64,000 nucleotides of DNA from Rudaea cellulosilytica DSM 22992 (GTDB taxonomy: Bacteria; Pseudomonadota; Gammaproteobacteria; Xanthomonadales; Rhodanobacteraceae), in NCBI RefSeq assembly GCF_000378125.1, contig NZ_KB899241.1, positions 285,652 to 349,651 of the forward strand. Direction: 5' to 3'. The position numbers were made by a program, and so were the translations under genes. Of the stretch, positions 8,048-16,319 are shown piece after piece. Under the pieces are notes generated by a model, which saw nothing but the letters and a program-made list of their open reading frames with translations, did no database searches and was not told the origin of the DNA. Numbering within the stretch: the stretch's first letter is position 1; each line of letters begins with the position of its first letter.

Positions 8048-8524
8048 ATGGCAGAAAAACCAACTGCGGAAGACGTCGCGCTTTGGCAGAGGCGTTTGGC
8101 CTCTCAGGCCAACAACCGAGCGTGGACGCTCGCTGAAATGCTTCGCCGCTCGCCCGAGGAAGATGAAGAGATGCTGCAGGCTGCACATGCGGCGATGTAC
8201 TTCTGGAAGATTGTTGGCAAGCCGAGCAATCACGCCCATGCCGCGCAGTTGCTTGCGCACGTGTACGCACTGCTCAGACTCCCCGGACCTGCAGCGCACT
8301 ATCTGGGCAAATCGCTGCCGCACTTCACGCAACACGACTGTGCGCCATGGGAGCTGGCGTTTGCCCATGCGGTGGCGGCCAACGTCGCCTCAGCAAAAGG
8401 CGACACAGCGGCACATGCCGAGCACTACTTGCAGGCCAAAGCAGCCGCCGAGCACATAACCGACGCGGAGACGCGCGAGATGTTCGCCGCCACGTTGCGT
8501 GTCGTACCCGCGCCCAATCCCTGA
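8048..8524 (+). CDS. Helical, TPR-like protein of unknown function
   Basis: A 158-residue soluble protein, all-helical in appearance and rich in Ala and His. Repeating helix pairs (AAHAAMYFWKIVG, AQLLAHVYALLRL, AFAHAVAANVASAKG) resemble tetratricopeptide-type repeats. No signal peptide or catalytic motif is visible. I chose the start at 8048; in-frame codons upstream overlap the region after the microprotein and look non-coding. No clear ribosome site. Function unknown. Confidence 0.6.
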   Translation: MAEKPTAEDVALWQRRLASQANNRAWTLAEMLRRSPEEDEEMLQAAHAAMYFWKIVGKPSNHAHAAQLLAHVYALLRLPGPAAHYLGKSLPHFTQHDCAPWELAFAHAVAANVASAKGDTAAHAEHYLQAKAAAEHITDAETREMFAATLRVVPAPNP

Positions 8525-8645
8525 GCACAGGTTTTGAGGCAAGGTGCAGCCAAGCTATTCGGTCGGGTGGACCGCCGCGATGGGCTTCGGTATCGTCGTG
8601 CGCTCTGCGGCAGCGGCCGCTTAGTTCAAGCGCTGAGTGTCTTCG

Positions 8646-9098
8646 ATGCGACTTTGGTCATTGCATCCGCGGTACCTTGATCCTCAAGGCCTCGTCGCGC
8701 TGTGGCGAGAAGCGCTGCTGGCCCGCGCCGTTCTCGCCGGGAGCACCCGCGGCTACCGCAATCATCCGCAGCTCGAACGGTTTCGCGCGCACTCGACGCC
8801 GCGCTCCGCGATCAGTTCCTATCTTCGCGGCGTTCATGCCGAAGCATTGGCCCGCGGCTATTCCTTCGATCGCGACAAGATAGGCCGCGGGCAGGTGCAG
8901 GCGCCCATTCCGGTCAATACGGGACAGATGCAATACGAATGGGATCACCTGTTGCGCAAGCTGGCGGTACGCAATCCCGCGCTATGGGAGCAGTGGCGTC
9001 ACATCAGCACTCCCGAATCCCATCCGATATTCCGTATCCGGCCCGGTCCGATCGAATCATGGGAGCGCATCGATGACACTCGGTCGAAACGCGACTGA
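8646..9098 (+). CDS. Pyrimidine-dimer DNA glycosylase family protein (DenV-like)
   Basis: A 150-residue protein beginning MRLWSLHPRYLD and continuing with GLVALWREALLARAVL and GYRNHPQLERF, which I recognise as the Pyr_excise family typified by T4 endonuclease V (DenV). Those enzymes remove UV-induced dimers through a glycosylase/AP-lyase reaction. The ATG at 8646 is preferred to a GTG nine bases earlier because the family N-terminus starts with MRLW. It stands alone among unrelated small genes, as expected of an acquired repair function. Confidence 0.72.
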   Translation: MRLWSLHPRYLDPQGLVALWREALLARAVLAGSTRGYRNHPQLERFRAHSTPRSAISSYLRGVHAEALARGYSFDRDKIGRGQVQAPIPVNTGQMQYEWDHLLRKLAVRNPALWEQWRHISTPESHPIFRIRPGPIESWERIDDTRSKRD

Positions 9099-9306
9099 CC
9101 CTCGCCAATCGATGTAGACAAAGAGGCCATGATGAGCAACGAACGCGATGCCCGAGACCAATGCGGTGGACATCGCCAAACACCGGCGAGTTGAAACGCA
9201 ACGGGATAGGCGTTGCGCTAAGCTGTCGCCCCCGGAGCGGCAACGGCCGCCCGGCCCCGCCGTCAGGCGGCCCACGGCATCGACAATCTACGCGGACGGA
9301 CGAATC

Positions 9307-9711
9307 ATGGCTAAAGTTACAGGAATCGGCGGCGTCTTCTTCAAGAGCAGAAACGACAACAAGGCGCTGGCCGCTTGGTATCAGAAGCACCTGGGCATAC
9401 CGCTGCAGGCCTGGGGCGGCGCGGCACTGCGCTGGCCGGACGACAAGGCCGATGACAAAGGAGTGACCGCATGGCATGTCGCCGGCAAGGACAGCCAGTG
9501 GTTCAGCCCCAGCGACTCCGCCTTCATGATCAATTATCGCGTCGACGATCTTGGCGAGTTGATCGCGCAGCTGCGCGCGGACGGGATCGAAATCGTCAGC
9601 GGCCCCGAGTCGCACGAAAACGGCAAGTTCGCCTGGGTCATGGACCCGGACGGCAACAAGGTGGAGCTGTGGCAGCCGATGGCTTGGGACGAGAAGAACA
9701 AGAGCGCGTGA
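9307..9711 (+). CDS. VOC-superfamily (glyoxalase-like) protein
   Basis: A 134-residue protein with the two-part VOC fold: an N-terminal half with FFKSRNDNKALAAWYQKHLG and a C-terminal half ending FAWVMDPDGNKVELWQP, the usual metal-site closing strand. Members include glyoxalase I, dioxygenases and antibiotic-binding proteins; the substrate is not predictable here. In-frame codons upstream to 9148 look non-coding. The stop lies 2 bases before repeat element A. Confidence 0.82.
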   Translation: MAKVTGIGGVFFKSRNDNKALAAWYQKHLGIPLQAWGGAALRWPDDKADDKGVTAWHVAGKDSQWFSPSDSAFMINYRVDDLGELIAQLRADGIEIVSGPESHENGKFAWVMDPDGNKVELWQPMAWDEKNKSA

Positions 9712-9712
9712 G

Positions 9713-9924
9713 GGAATCTCTGCACAAGCTGCTGCGCTCGACATTTCGCACGTCGGCGGTGCTCGGACTGCGAAGGCAGGATGCCGGAGCGAACGGCGAA
9801 GCCGGCCCGAAGGGCGAGCCGCGGATGCGGCGAGTCATCCTCACATACTTCTATGTATGCTCCGGTTCCTGCGCTCCGGCGGCACACGAACTGTCTTCGC
9901 TCGCGACGCTTGTGCAGAGATTCC
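9713..9924 (+). repeat. Dispersed structured element, copy A (212 bp)
   Basis: The element is bounded by a perfect 17-bp inverted repeat: GGAATCTCTGCACAAGC at 9713-9729 and its reverse complement at 9908-9924. The inside (9730-9881) matches copy B (23200-23351, minus strand) at 142 of 152 positions by eye. A second conserved patch, TCTTCGCTCGC, lies just before the right arm. The terminal stems of A and B differ in sequence but each pairs perfectly. The core also holds smaller hairpins, e.g. CATAC...GTATG and CCGGAGCG...CGCTCCGG. The element ends 34 bases before the GTG at 9959, in the same orientation. Confidence 0.85.
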
Positions 9925-9958
9925 TGGGGACGCCGCTTCTTTTCGAACGCGAAACGCC

Positions 9959-10348
9959 GTGAACGCATCTGCCGAGCAGCCGCTGCAGTCCGGCGTGCTG
10001 ACTTCGCCGGCGGATCCGCTGCTCGCCGATGCCGTCGCGCGGACCCTGCGTGCACCGGCTGCCGATCGCGCCGCGCTGTTCGCCGGTCTGGTTCGCGACA
10101 TCGAGGCCTTCATGGCCGCGCGTCCGCAGGAACGCCCGTGGACATGCAAGGTCTATCGTGGCACCGAAGGCTCGGTGATCTTTCGCGGCGGCGTCGGCCA
10201 CTCGCTCGTGATCGATCCTGCCGGCCGCCTCTGGCGCGCGCGAAGCTACGAGGATTTCGAAACCACCTATGTGTTCGCAGGCGGCAGCTGCGACATCGAC
10301 ACGCTGACCCCGATCTATGCGCAGATGCGCGAATACCTTCCCGCGTGA
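9959..10348 (+). CDS. Conserved-looking protein of unknown function
   Basis: A 129-residue protein with no signal peptide or membrane segment. It contains a helical N-terminal half (LLADAVARTL, FAGLVRDIEAFMAAR) and a beta-rich half (WTCKVYRGTEGSVIFRGG, HSLVIDPAGRLWRARSYEDF, TTYVFAGGSCDIDTL). I do not recognise a family. The start is placed at GTG 9959, the first start codon after repeat element A; a longer frame back to 9857 would begin inside the repeat. No clear ribosome site. It is followed 48 bases later by the YciI-like gene. Confidence 0.55.
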   Translation: MNASAEQPLQSGVLTSPADPLLADAVARTLRAPAADRAALFAGLVRDIEAFMAARPQERPWTCKVYRGTEGSVIFRGGVGHSLVIDPAGRLWRARSYEDFETTYVFAGGSCDIDTLTPIYAQMREYLPA

Positions 10349-10396
10349 GTCAGCATTGGCATCCCTTGCCTTCAACCCTTTCCACGGATATCTCCC

Positions 10397-10789
10397 ATGA
10401 GCGCAGACACTCCTCTCACCGAATACCTCGTCATCTCGCGCGGCCAGTGGGACGCGTCCGCACCGAAGGAAGACATCCAGCGCGCGATCGACGCGTTCTA
10501 TGTCTGGCACGAGCGCATGGTCACGGAGGGCAAGGCGACACGAGGAAGCCGGCTGATGAAGGACGGCAGGTTCGTCTCGCGCCGCGGCGTGGTCGACGGA
10601 CCCTACTCCGAAGCAAAAGAAGTGATCGGTGGCTATTGGTCCGTGTATGCGCGCAGTCTCGACAAGGCGGCGCATTTGCTCGCACAGAATCCGTGCCTGG
10701 CCTTCGGACTCGTCAACGAGGTACGCGAACTCGACCCGGCGCAGGGCAACGCCTTCGCCGTGACTGCGGAAACGCCGGCAGCCGGCTGA
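10397..10789 (+). CDS. YciI-related (DGPF-type) protein
   Basis: A 130-residue alpha/beta protein. The segments TEYLVISRG, RRGVVDGPYSEAKEVIGGYWSVYARSLDKAAHLLAQNPC are those of YCII/DGPF-domain proteins, which are often found beside sigma factors. The conserved DGPY(S/T)E(A/S)KE signature is clear. Biochemical role unsettled. It precedes the acetyltransferase gene by 7 bases, so the two are probably cotranscribed. Confidence 0.85.
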   Translation: MSADTPLTEYLVISRGQWDASAPKEDIQRAIDAFYVWHERMVTEGKATRGSRLMKDGRFVSRRGVVDGPYSEAKEVIGGYWSVYARSLDKAAHLLAQNPCLAFGLVNEVRELDPAQGNAFAVTAETPAAG

Positions 10790-10796
10790 GCATGCG

Positions 10797-11267
10797 ATGA
10801 TCGCGGTACCGGAAATCGCACTCGCCACGATCGCCGACGCGCAGGCCATCGCCGTGCTCGCGCGCGATGAGATCGAGCACGGACTGGGCTGGTCGTGGAC
10901 GCCGGCGCGGGTGCAACATTGCATCCGCGATCCGCGCAGCAACGTGATCGTCGCCCGCGATGGCGTAGGCGTGATCGGCTTCGCGTTGATGAGCTACGAC
11001 GCGGAACACGCACATCTCCTGTTGTTCGGCATCGCGCCGGCATGGCGGCGCCGCGGCGTCGCCAGCGCGCTGTGGGCCTGGCTCGAGGCGACGCTGCGCA
11101 CGGCCGGCATCCGCAGTGCCCAGGTCGAACTGCGCGCCTCCAATCTCGCTGCGCGGGCGTTCTACGAGCGCGTCGGTTTCGAGCAGGTCAACGCAACGCA
11201 GCGCTACTACCGCGGCGTCGAGACGGCGCTGCACATGGTCAAGGAATTGACCGCGGGAAGTTCGTGA
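10797..11267 (+). CDS. GNAT-family N-acetyltransferase
   Basis: A 156-residue GNAT protein. The acetyl-CoA loop is visible as IAPAWRRRGVASAL (usual form Q/RxxGxG/A), followed by VELRASNLAARAFYERVGF, the typical motif B region. It resembles RimI-type enzymes, but the substrate is not predictable. It starts 7 bases after the YciI-like gene. Confidence 0.86.
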   Translation: MIAVPEIALATIADAQAIAVLARDEIEHGLGWSWTPARVQHCIRDPRSNVIVARDGVGVIGFALMSYDAEHAHLLLFGIAPAWRRRGVASALWAWLEATLRTAGIRSAQVELRASNLAARAFYERVGFEQVNATQRYYRGVETALHMVKELTAGSS

Positions 11268-11367
11268 CCCGCAGGCGTCGCGTGCTGCGCTGCGATGGAG
11301 CATCTGCTCTAGCGCCCCCCTTTAGCCTCGCCGAAGTCTGCCGCGCAAGCGGCGCAGGGATTTCCGC

Positions 11368-12948
11368 ATGAAGTACGACTGCATCATCGTCGGCGCCGGA
11401 TCGGCCGGCTGCGTGCTGGCCAATCGCCTGAGCGAGGATCCGAACCGGCGTGTGCTGCTGCTTGAAGCGGGCCCATCCGACTGGCACCCGTTCATTCACA
11501 TGCCGGCCGGCATCGCCAAGCTGGTCGGCAAGAAAGGCATCAACTGGAACTACACGACCGAGCCCGAAGCGCAGCTCGGCGGTCGCCGTCTGTGGTGGCC
11601 GCGCGGACGCGTGCTCGGCGGCTCGAGTTCGATCAACGCGATGTGCTACGTGCGCGGCGTTGCCGGCGACTACGATGGTTGGGCGCACGCGAGCGGCGAT
11701 GAGCGCTGGGCCTGGCGCAACGTGCTGCCCGTGTTCAAGCGCTCGGAGAACAATGTGCGCGGCGCGAGCGAATGGCACGGGGTCGGCGGCGCCCTCAGCG
11801 TATCGGACCTGCTCTACCACAACGAACTCTCGCAGGCGTTCATTGATGCCGCTGTGGCGGGTGGGCATGCGCGCAACGACGATTTCAATGCCGGAGAACA
11901 GGCCGGCTTCGGCTACTATCAGGTGACGCAGAAGAACGGCGCACGTGCCTCGGCCGCGCAGGCCTTCCTTAAGCCGGCGCGCGCACGCGCGAACCTGACC
12001 GTGCTCACGCGCGCGGCGACGGAACGCGTGCTGCTCTCGGGCGCGCGTGCGATCGGCGTCGACTACCGCCACCGCGGCCGGCTCACGCGCGCGGAAGGCG
12101 GCGAAGTCATCCTCTGTGGCGGCGCGATCAACTCGCCGCAACTGCTGATGCTCTCGGGCATCGGCCCGGCCGACCATCTGCGCGCGCTCGGCATCGCGGT
12201 GGCGCACGATCTCGCCGGCGTCGGCGGCAATCTGCAGGATCATCTCGACGTCTGCACCTTGCAGCACAGCACGCAGCCGATCACCTACGACAAGCTCAAC
12301 GACGCGGCCGTGGCCTGGCAGTATCTGACCAAGCGCAAAGGTCCCGGCACCTCGAACGTGGCCGAGGCCGGCGGCTTTGCGCGTTCGCGTTTCGCGCGCG
12401 ACGCGAACTGCGACGTGCAATTCCACTTCGTCCCGGCGATGCTCGACGATCACGGCCGCCATCGCCTGCCCGGCCACGGCTACACCGTGCATGCCTGCTT
12501 CCTGCGTCCGCGCAGCCGCGGCACGATCCGGCTGCGCTCGGCCGATCCATCCGCACCGGCGCGGATCCAGGCGAACTATCTCTCCGATGCCGAAGGCTTC
12601 GACCTGAAAATGATGATCGAGGCGACCAAGCTGTCGCGCGAGATCTTCGCTCAAGCGCCGTTCGACGCGTACCGCGGCAGCGAAATTTTTCCGGGTGCCG
12701 AGGCGAAGACGGATGCCGAACTCGAAGCGTTCGTGCGCAACAAGGCCGAGACGATCTACCATCCAGTGGGTACCTGTCGCATGGGCACGGACAACGGCGC
12801 CGTGGTCGATTCCGAATTGCGCGTGCGCGGCATCGAAGCGCTGCGCGTGGTCGATGCTTCGGTCATGCCTTCGTTGCTTGGCGGCAATACGAATGCGCCG
12901 ACGATCATGATCGCGGAGCGTGCGGCGGATCTGATCCGGTCCGCCTAG
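11368..12948 (+). CDS. GMC-family FAD oxidoreductase (choline/alcohol dehydrogenase-like)
   Basis: A 526-residue protein of normal family length. The N-terminal dinucleotide motif is IVGAGSAGCVLANRLSE followed by VLLLEAGP; the GMC signature 1 is WPRGRVLGGSSSINAM; signature 2 is GGAINSPQLLMLSGIG; the C-terminal active site has HPVGTCRMG with the catalytic histidine and the closing NTNAPTIMIAE. It oxidises an alcohol using FAD; the exact substrate (choline, aliphatic or aromatic alcohol) is open. No betaine aldehyde dehydrogenase gene lies nearby, so naming it betA is not justified. Confidence 0.9.
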   Translation: MKYDCIIVGAGSAGCVLANRLSEDPNRRVLLLEAGPSDWHPFIHMPAGIAKLVGKKGINWNYTTEPEAQLGGRRLWWPRGRVLGGSSSINAMCYVRGVAGDYDGWAHASGDERWAWRNVLPVFKRSENNVRGASEWHGVGGALSVSDLLYHNELSQAFIDAAVAGGHARNDDFNAGEQAGFGYYQVTQKNGARASAAQAFLKPARARANLTVLTRAATERVLLSGARAIGVDYRHRGRLTRAEGGEVILCGGAINSPQLLMLSGIGPADHLRALGIAVAHDLAGVGGNLQDHLDVCTLQHSTQPITYDKLNDAAVAWQYLTKRKGPGTSNVAEAGGFARSRFARDANCDVQFHFVPAMLDDHGRHRLPGHGYTVHACFLRPRSRGTIRLRSADPSAPARIQANYLSDAEGFDLKMMIEATKLSREIFAQAPFDAYRGSEIFPGAEAKTDAELEAFVRNKAETIYHPVGTCRMGTDNGAVVDSELRVRGIEALRVVDASVMPSLLGGNTNAPTIMIAERAADLIRSA

Positions 12949-13022
12949 CACGGTTCATCGTGCCCGTTTTTTGATTTTATCTGACCGTGTCCATCCGGTT
13001 TTCCGCGCGCGTCCAGCGTGCG

Positions 13023-13477
13023 GGTCACTTTCTCTTGCTTGTGCAAGAGAAAGTGACCAAAGAGAACACACTCCGGATGCCGCGCTGCCTGCGGCAGTGC
13101 GCGAGGTCAGGCCGGGGTTCGTTGAACGCACGTCCCTGATGCGTGCAGCGAACTCGCGCGCATCGTGCGCGCGCTCCTGCGGACATTTCCGTCCTGCCCT
13201 CGCCGCGGCAAACGGGGACCCGAAGATCACGAGCCGGATCAAGAGCAAGGGCATGCGAGGCGCCTCTGCTTCTGCTTTCGCGCACAGGATGCGCGCTGCT
13301 TTGGTTTTTTCGGGTCCCCATTACATTGCGGCGGCAGCGGTCGGAAACGCCCGCAGGGGCGGCGCGAGGGATCGCGCCGACCGCTGACGCGGACCCGGAG
13401 CGCAGGATGCGCGCAGGGCGCAATGTTCTGGGGCGTGTCTCTTTGCTTACTTTCTCTGCACGAGCAGAGAAAGTAAG
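13023..13477. repeat. MITE-like intergenic element C with terminal palindromes (455 bp)
   Basis: This fills most of the 604-base gap between the GMC gene and the M48 gene. The left end is a perfect hairpin, GGTCACTTTCTCTTGC with loop TTGT (13023-13058). The right end is a perfect hairpin, CTTACTTTCTCTGC with loop ACGA (13446-13477). Segments 13046-13071 and 13432-13457 are imperfect inverted copies of each other, so the ends also form a terminal inverted repeat. A third small hairpin follows at 13481-13497. The interior is GC-rich with no credible gene. I recall similar long intergenic repeats from Lysobacterales genomes. Confidence 0.7.
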
Positions 13478-13552
13478 ACGCTCGTCCGCAGGACGAGTGG
13501 AAGCCCTTGCTCTAAAAAGCAAAAGATCAAAGAATCGAGAGGCGGCGCGCCT

Positions 13553-15523
13553 CTATGCTGCCTGCTCAAGCAGCGGCGGCAGCGGACAATGCAGCGCCGC
13601 GCAGATCGTGCGCAACAACTCGGCCTCGCTGACCGAGACCATGCCGTCGGCGCCGACCGCGCGCGTGAGGCCACGCACGAGCAGTTCCTTGCCGGCGGGC
13701 ACGAGCCGATCGAGCTTCGGCAGTGCGGCGTCGAGCGCGCGCACGAAATCCTCGGGCGGCGCATAGCGCGCATTCGCATCGGGCAGCACCTCGTGCATGC
13801 CAAGCTGGAACGCACGCGCGGCCTCGGCCGCATCGTCGTTGCCGTAGCGCGCGATCGTGGCGACCACAGTGATGATCTCAGTGGCGCAATCGGTCAGCTT
13901 GCTGCTGCCGCCCGCAGCGGTCTTCGACGGGTCGAGCGCTTCGATCACCTGGGCCGAGACCAAAGTGGCAAGGCAGTACTCCTCGAGCTGGACGCGACCG
14001 TCGGTCTGGATGAGCTGGCGCAGCACGATGACGAAGGTCTGCAGCTCGCCGCGCGCGCGCTTGCGCAAGGCAGGGAACGCGAGTTGGGCAAGCGGCAGGC
14101 GCTGCATCGGGTGCAGGTTGGCGACGTCGGCGGCGATCTCCTCGATGCCGGCGCGCGTGGCGGTACCGAAATACTTTTCGATGAGGCCGAGCTGCTTGGC
14201 GCGAAGGTCTGCGCCGGCGTCGAGGGCCAGCGCAAGCACGACCTGCGGCGCGCGCTCGGCCGAATAGGCGTAAGCGCGCAGCGTGTCGGCGATCGTCGTA
14301 TGGATCGCGCTCGCGGCGCGGTAATCGTCCGATCCCGGATGCGCGACCTGAGTGACAACCTTGTTCGGGGTCAGCGCGATCGCCGCATCGACCGGTGGCA
14401 GCACGCCGGGGGTCGCGGACGCGCGCGCACGTGACGCACCTGCGGGCGCGAGCCCGGAGATCGAGACCTCGGCGCCTTCTTCGTCGACCGCCTCGACCGG
14501 CGCGCTCCAGGCCTTGGCGATCGCCACCAGTTCCTGCGGATCGAACTGCGGATCGATCGCAAGGATGCGCTTGTGCAGCGGCGGATGGGTGGCGAACAGC
14601 GCGGAGTAGCCGACGCCGTCGCCGAAGAACATGTGCGCGGCTTCCTCGCGCTCCGAGGTTTCGAGTTTGGAGCCTTCGGCGAGTCCGGCGATTTTCTTCA
14701 GCGCGCCGGCGATCCCCTGCGACTGGCGCGTGAACTGCACGGCGGAAGCGTCGGCGAGGTATTCGCGCTGACGCGACACGCCGGCCTTGATCAGGCGGCC
14801 GAAGAACAGGCCGATCGAGCCGATGATCAGCAGCGCGATGCCGAGGAACACCTGCCAGTTCGAATCGCGCCCGCGCCCGCTCCACTGCAGCATCTTGCTG
14901 CCGACGATGCCGATGACGAGGATGCCGAACAGCACGCCCATGAGGCGGATGTTGAGGCGCATGTCGCCGTTGAGCACGTGGCTGAACTCGTGCGCAATCA
15001 CGCCCTGCAGTTCGTCGCGCGTGAGCTTGTCGAGGCAGCCGCGCGTCACCGTGATCGCCGCGTCGGAGGAGGTATAGCCCGAGGCGAAAGCATTGATTCC
15101 CGGCTCGTTCTCGAGCACGTAGACCTCGGGTACGGGAACGCCCGAGGCGATTGCGATTTCCTCGACCACGTTGCGCAGGCGCTTGTAGGCGAAATTGCCG
15201 GCGACGGCCGGATCGTGGGGATCGAGCAGGGTCGCGCCGAGCTGGCGCGCGACTACGCCGCCGCCGGCGCGCAGGCTCGAAATCTTGTACAGCATCGAGC
15301 AGCCGATCACAGCGAGCACGACCAGCGTCGTAGCGACGAGCACGCCGGTCTGCGGCGAGGCCGCCGCGCGATAGGCGTTGCGATGGCCGTCGCCCATGAC
15401 GCCGAACGCGATCGCGACGACGAGGTCGACCGCGGCGACGATGCACACCACCGCGATGGTGAACAACACGAGCATGCGCCGCGTCTGCGCGCGGGCACGA
15501 TCCTGCTGGGCGAAGAAATTCAT
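13553..15523 (-). CDS. M48 (HtpX-like) metallopeptidase with TerB-like C-terminal region
   Basis: A 656-residue membrane protein. Two N-terminal membrane segments (about 17-40 and 60-85) precede the zinc motif HEFSH (178-182), two more segments (about 195-215 and 225-247), and the REYLADASAV region holding the third ligand. This is the HtpX/Ste24 layout, which cleaves proteins at the inner membrane. The last 300 residues are unlike HtpX; they are helical and contain an acidic QTDGRVQLEEY stretch similar to TerB-type domains. Its partner lemA lies directly upstream on the same strand with an 82-base gap. Confidence 0.88.
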   Translation of the reverse strand: MNFFAQQDRARAQTRRMLVLFTIAVVCIVAAVDLVVAIAFGVMGDGHRNAYRAAASPQTGVLVATTLVVLAVIGCSMLYKISSLRAGGGVVARQLGATLLDPHDPAVAGNFAYKRLRNVVEEIAIASGVPVPEVYVLENEPGINAFASGYTSSDAAITVTRGCLDKLTRDELQGVIAHEFSHVLNGDMRLNIRLMGVLFGILVIGIVGSKMLQWSGRGRDSNWQVFLGIALLIIGSIGLFFGRLIKAGVSRQREYLADASAVQFTRQSQGIAGALKKIAGLAEGSKLETSEREEAAHMFFGDGVGYSALFATHPPLHKRILAIDPQFDPQELVAIAKAWSAPVEAVDEEGAEVSISGLAPAGASRARASATPGVLPPVDAAIALTPNKVVTQVAHPGSDDYRAASAIHTTIADTLRAYAYSAERAPQVVLALALDAGADLRAKQLGLIEKYFGTATRAGIEEIAADVANLHPMQRLPLAQLAFPALRKRARGELQTFVIVLRQLIQTDGRVQLEEYCLATLVSAQVIEALDPSKTAAGGSSKLTDCATEIITVVATIARYGNDDAAEAARAFQLGMHEVLPDANARYAPPEDFVRALDAALPKLDRLVPAGKELLVRGLTRAVGADGMVSVSEAELLRTICAALHCPLPPLLEQAA

Positions 15524-15605
15524 CTGCGAGGCGGGAATGGGTGCCAGGAAGCAGGGAACAGAAAGCGGCTTTCGTCGCTCTCCCGTTCCCTTTCCCGTTC
15601 CCGCT

Positions 15606-16193
15606 TTAGGTGAACGACACCTTGACCGCCTTGCGCGCTTCCGGCGACTCGATTTCGAGCGGCGTCGCCGGGGTGAAGGCGAACGAGTTGGCGATGATCG
15701 AGTTGGGGAACACTTCGCGCTTGTTGTTGTAGAACAACACGCCGTCGTTGTAGGCCTGACGCGCGAACGCGACTTTGTTCTCGGTCGAGGTCAGCTCCTC
15801 GGAGAGCTGCATCATGTTCTGATTGGCCTTGAGGTCGGGATACGCCTCGGCGACCGCGTTGAACTTCAAGAGCGCCTGCTGCAATTGCGTCTCTGCGCCG
15901 GACAGCGCCTGCATCGCCGACGGATCGCCCGGATTCGCCTTGGCCGCGGCCAGTCCGTTCATCGCCGCACCGCGCGCAGCGGTGACTGCCTGCAGCGTGT
16001 CGGCTTCATGCTTCATGTAACCCTTGGCCGTCTCGACCAGGTTCGGGATCAGGTCATAGCGGCGCTGCAGCTGCACGTCGATTTGCGCAAACGCGTTCTT
16101 GTAGCCGTTGCGCGCCGTCACCAAGCCATTGTAGATGCCGACCAACCACAAGCCGACCACTACGACGACGGCCAACAGAATTAGTACAGACAT
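15606..16193 (-). CDS. lemA: LemA-family protein
   Basis: A 195-residue protein of normal LemA length. An N-terminal membrane segment (residues 2-22) is followed by the hallmark YNGLVTARNGYKNAFAQIDVQLQRRYDLIPNLVETAKGY and, near the end, YNNKREVFPNSIIA. LemA proteins are helical bundles facing the periplasm and are regularly encoded beside M48 proteases or TPM-domain proteins. A GGGGAA ribosome site supports the start. Transcription with the downstream M48 gene is likely. Confidence 0.93.
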   Translation of the reverse strand: MSVLILLAVVVVVGLWLVGIYNGLVTARNGYKNAFAQIDVQLQRRYDLIPNLVETAKGYMKHEADTLQAVTAARGAAMNGLAAAKANPGDPSAMQALSGAETQLQQALLKFNAVAEAYPDLKANQNMMQLSEELTSTENKVAFARQAYNDGVLFYNNKREVFPNSIIANSFAFTPATPLEIESPEARKAVKVSFT

Positions 16194-16227
16194 AACATTT
16201 TCCCCGTTTCTTGGCGCTAGAATGGCG

Positions 16228-16297
16228 CCCCGTGTAAGAGCATAGCACGGGGTTTTTGTTCGGATTTCGCCCGTGCAATAACAAGATCCACGCACGG
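16228..16297 (+). promoter_or_regulatory. Attenuator-like leader before the serine hydrolase gene
   Basis: CCCCGTG (16228-16234) pairs with CACGGGG (16246-16252) and is followed at once by five T residues, the form of an intrinsic terminator on the plus strand. No plus-strand gene ends here, because lemA runs the other way. The right arm can instead pair with CCCGTGC at 16270-16276, and that segment can pair with GCACGG at 16292-16297. Mutually exclusive pairings are what an attenuator would need. There is no evidence for a plus-strand transcript start. Confidence 0.35.
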
Positions 16298-16319
16298 AGC
16301 ACGACCCGATGAATACGAA

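Noticed and set aside
9057-9275. Small minus-strand frame with a hydrophobic part before the VOC gene
   Set aside because: It has no ribosome site and overlaps the 3' end of the glycosylase gene; the upstream half of the frame is low-quality sequence. Not enough support.
9857-9958. N-terminal extension of the 9959 gene into repeat element A
   Set aside because: The extension reads through the repeat and its right arm. The similar translation of copy B reflects DNA conservation of the repeat, not a shared protein domain.
12971-13766. Several overlapping frames within element C
   Set aside because: They depend on the repeat sequence, run over both terminal hairpins and show no protein-like features.
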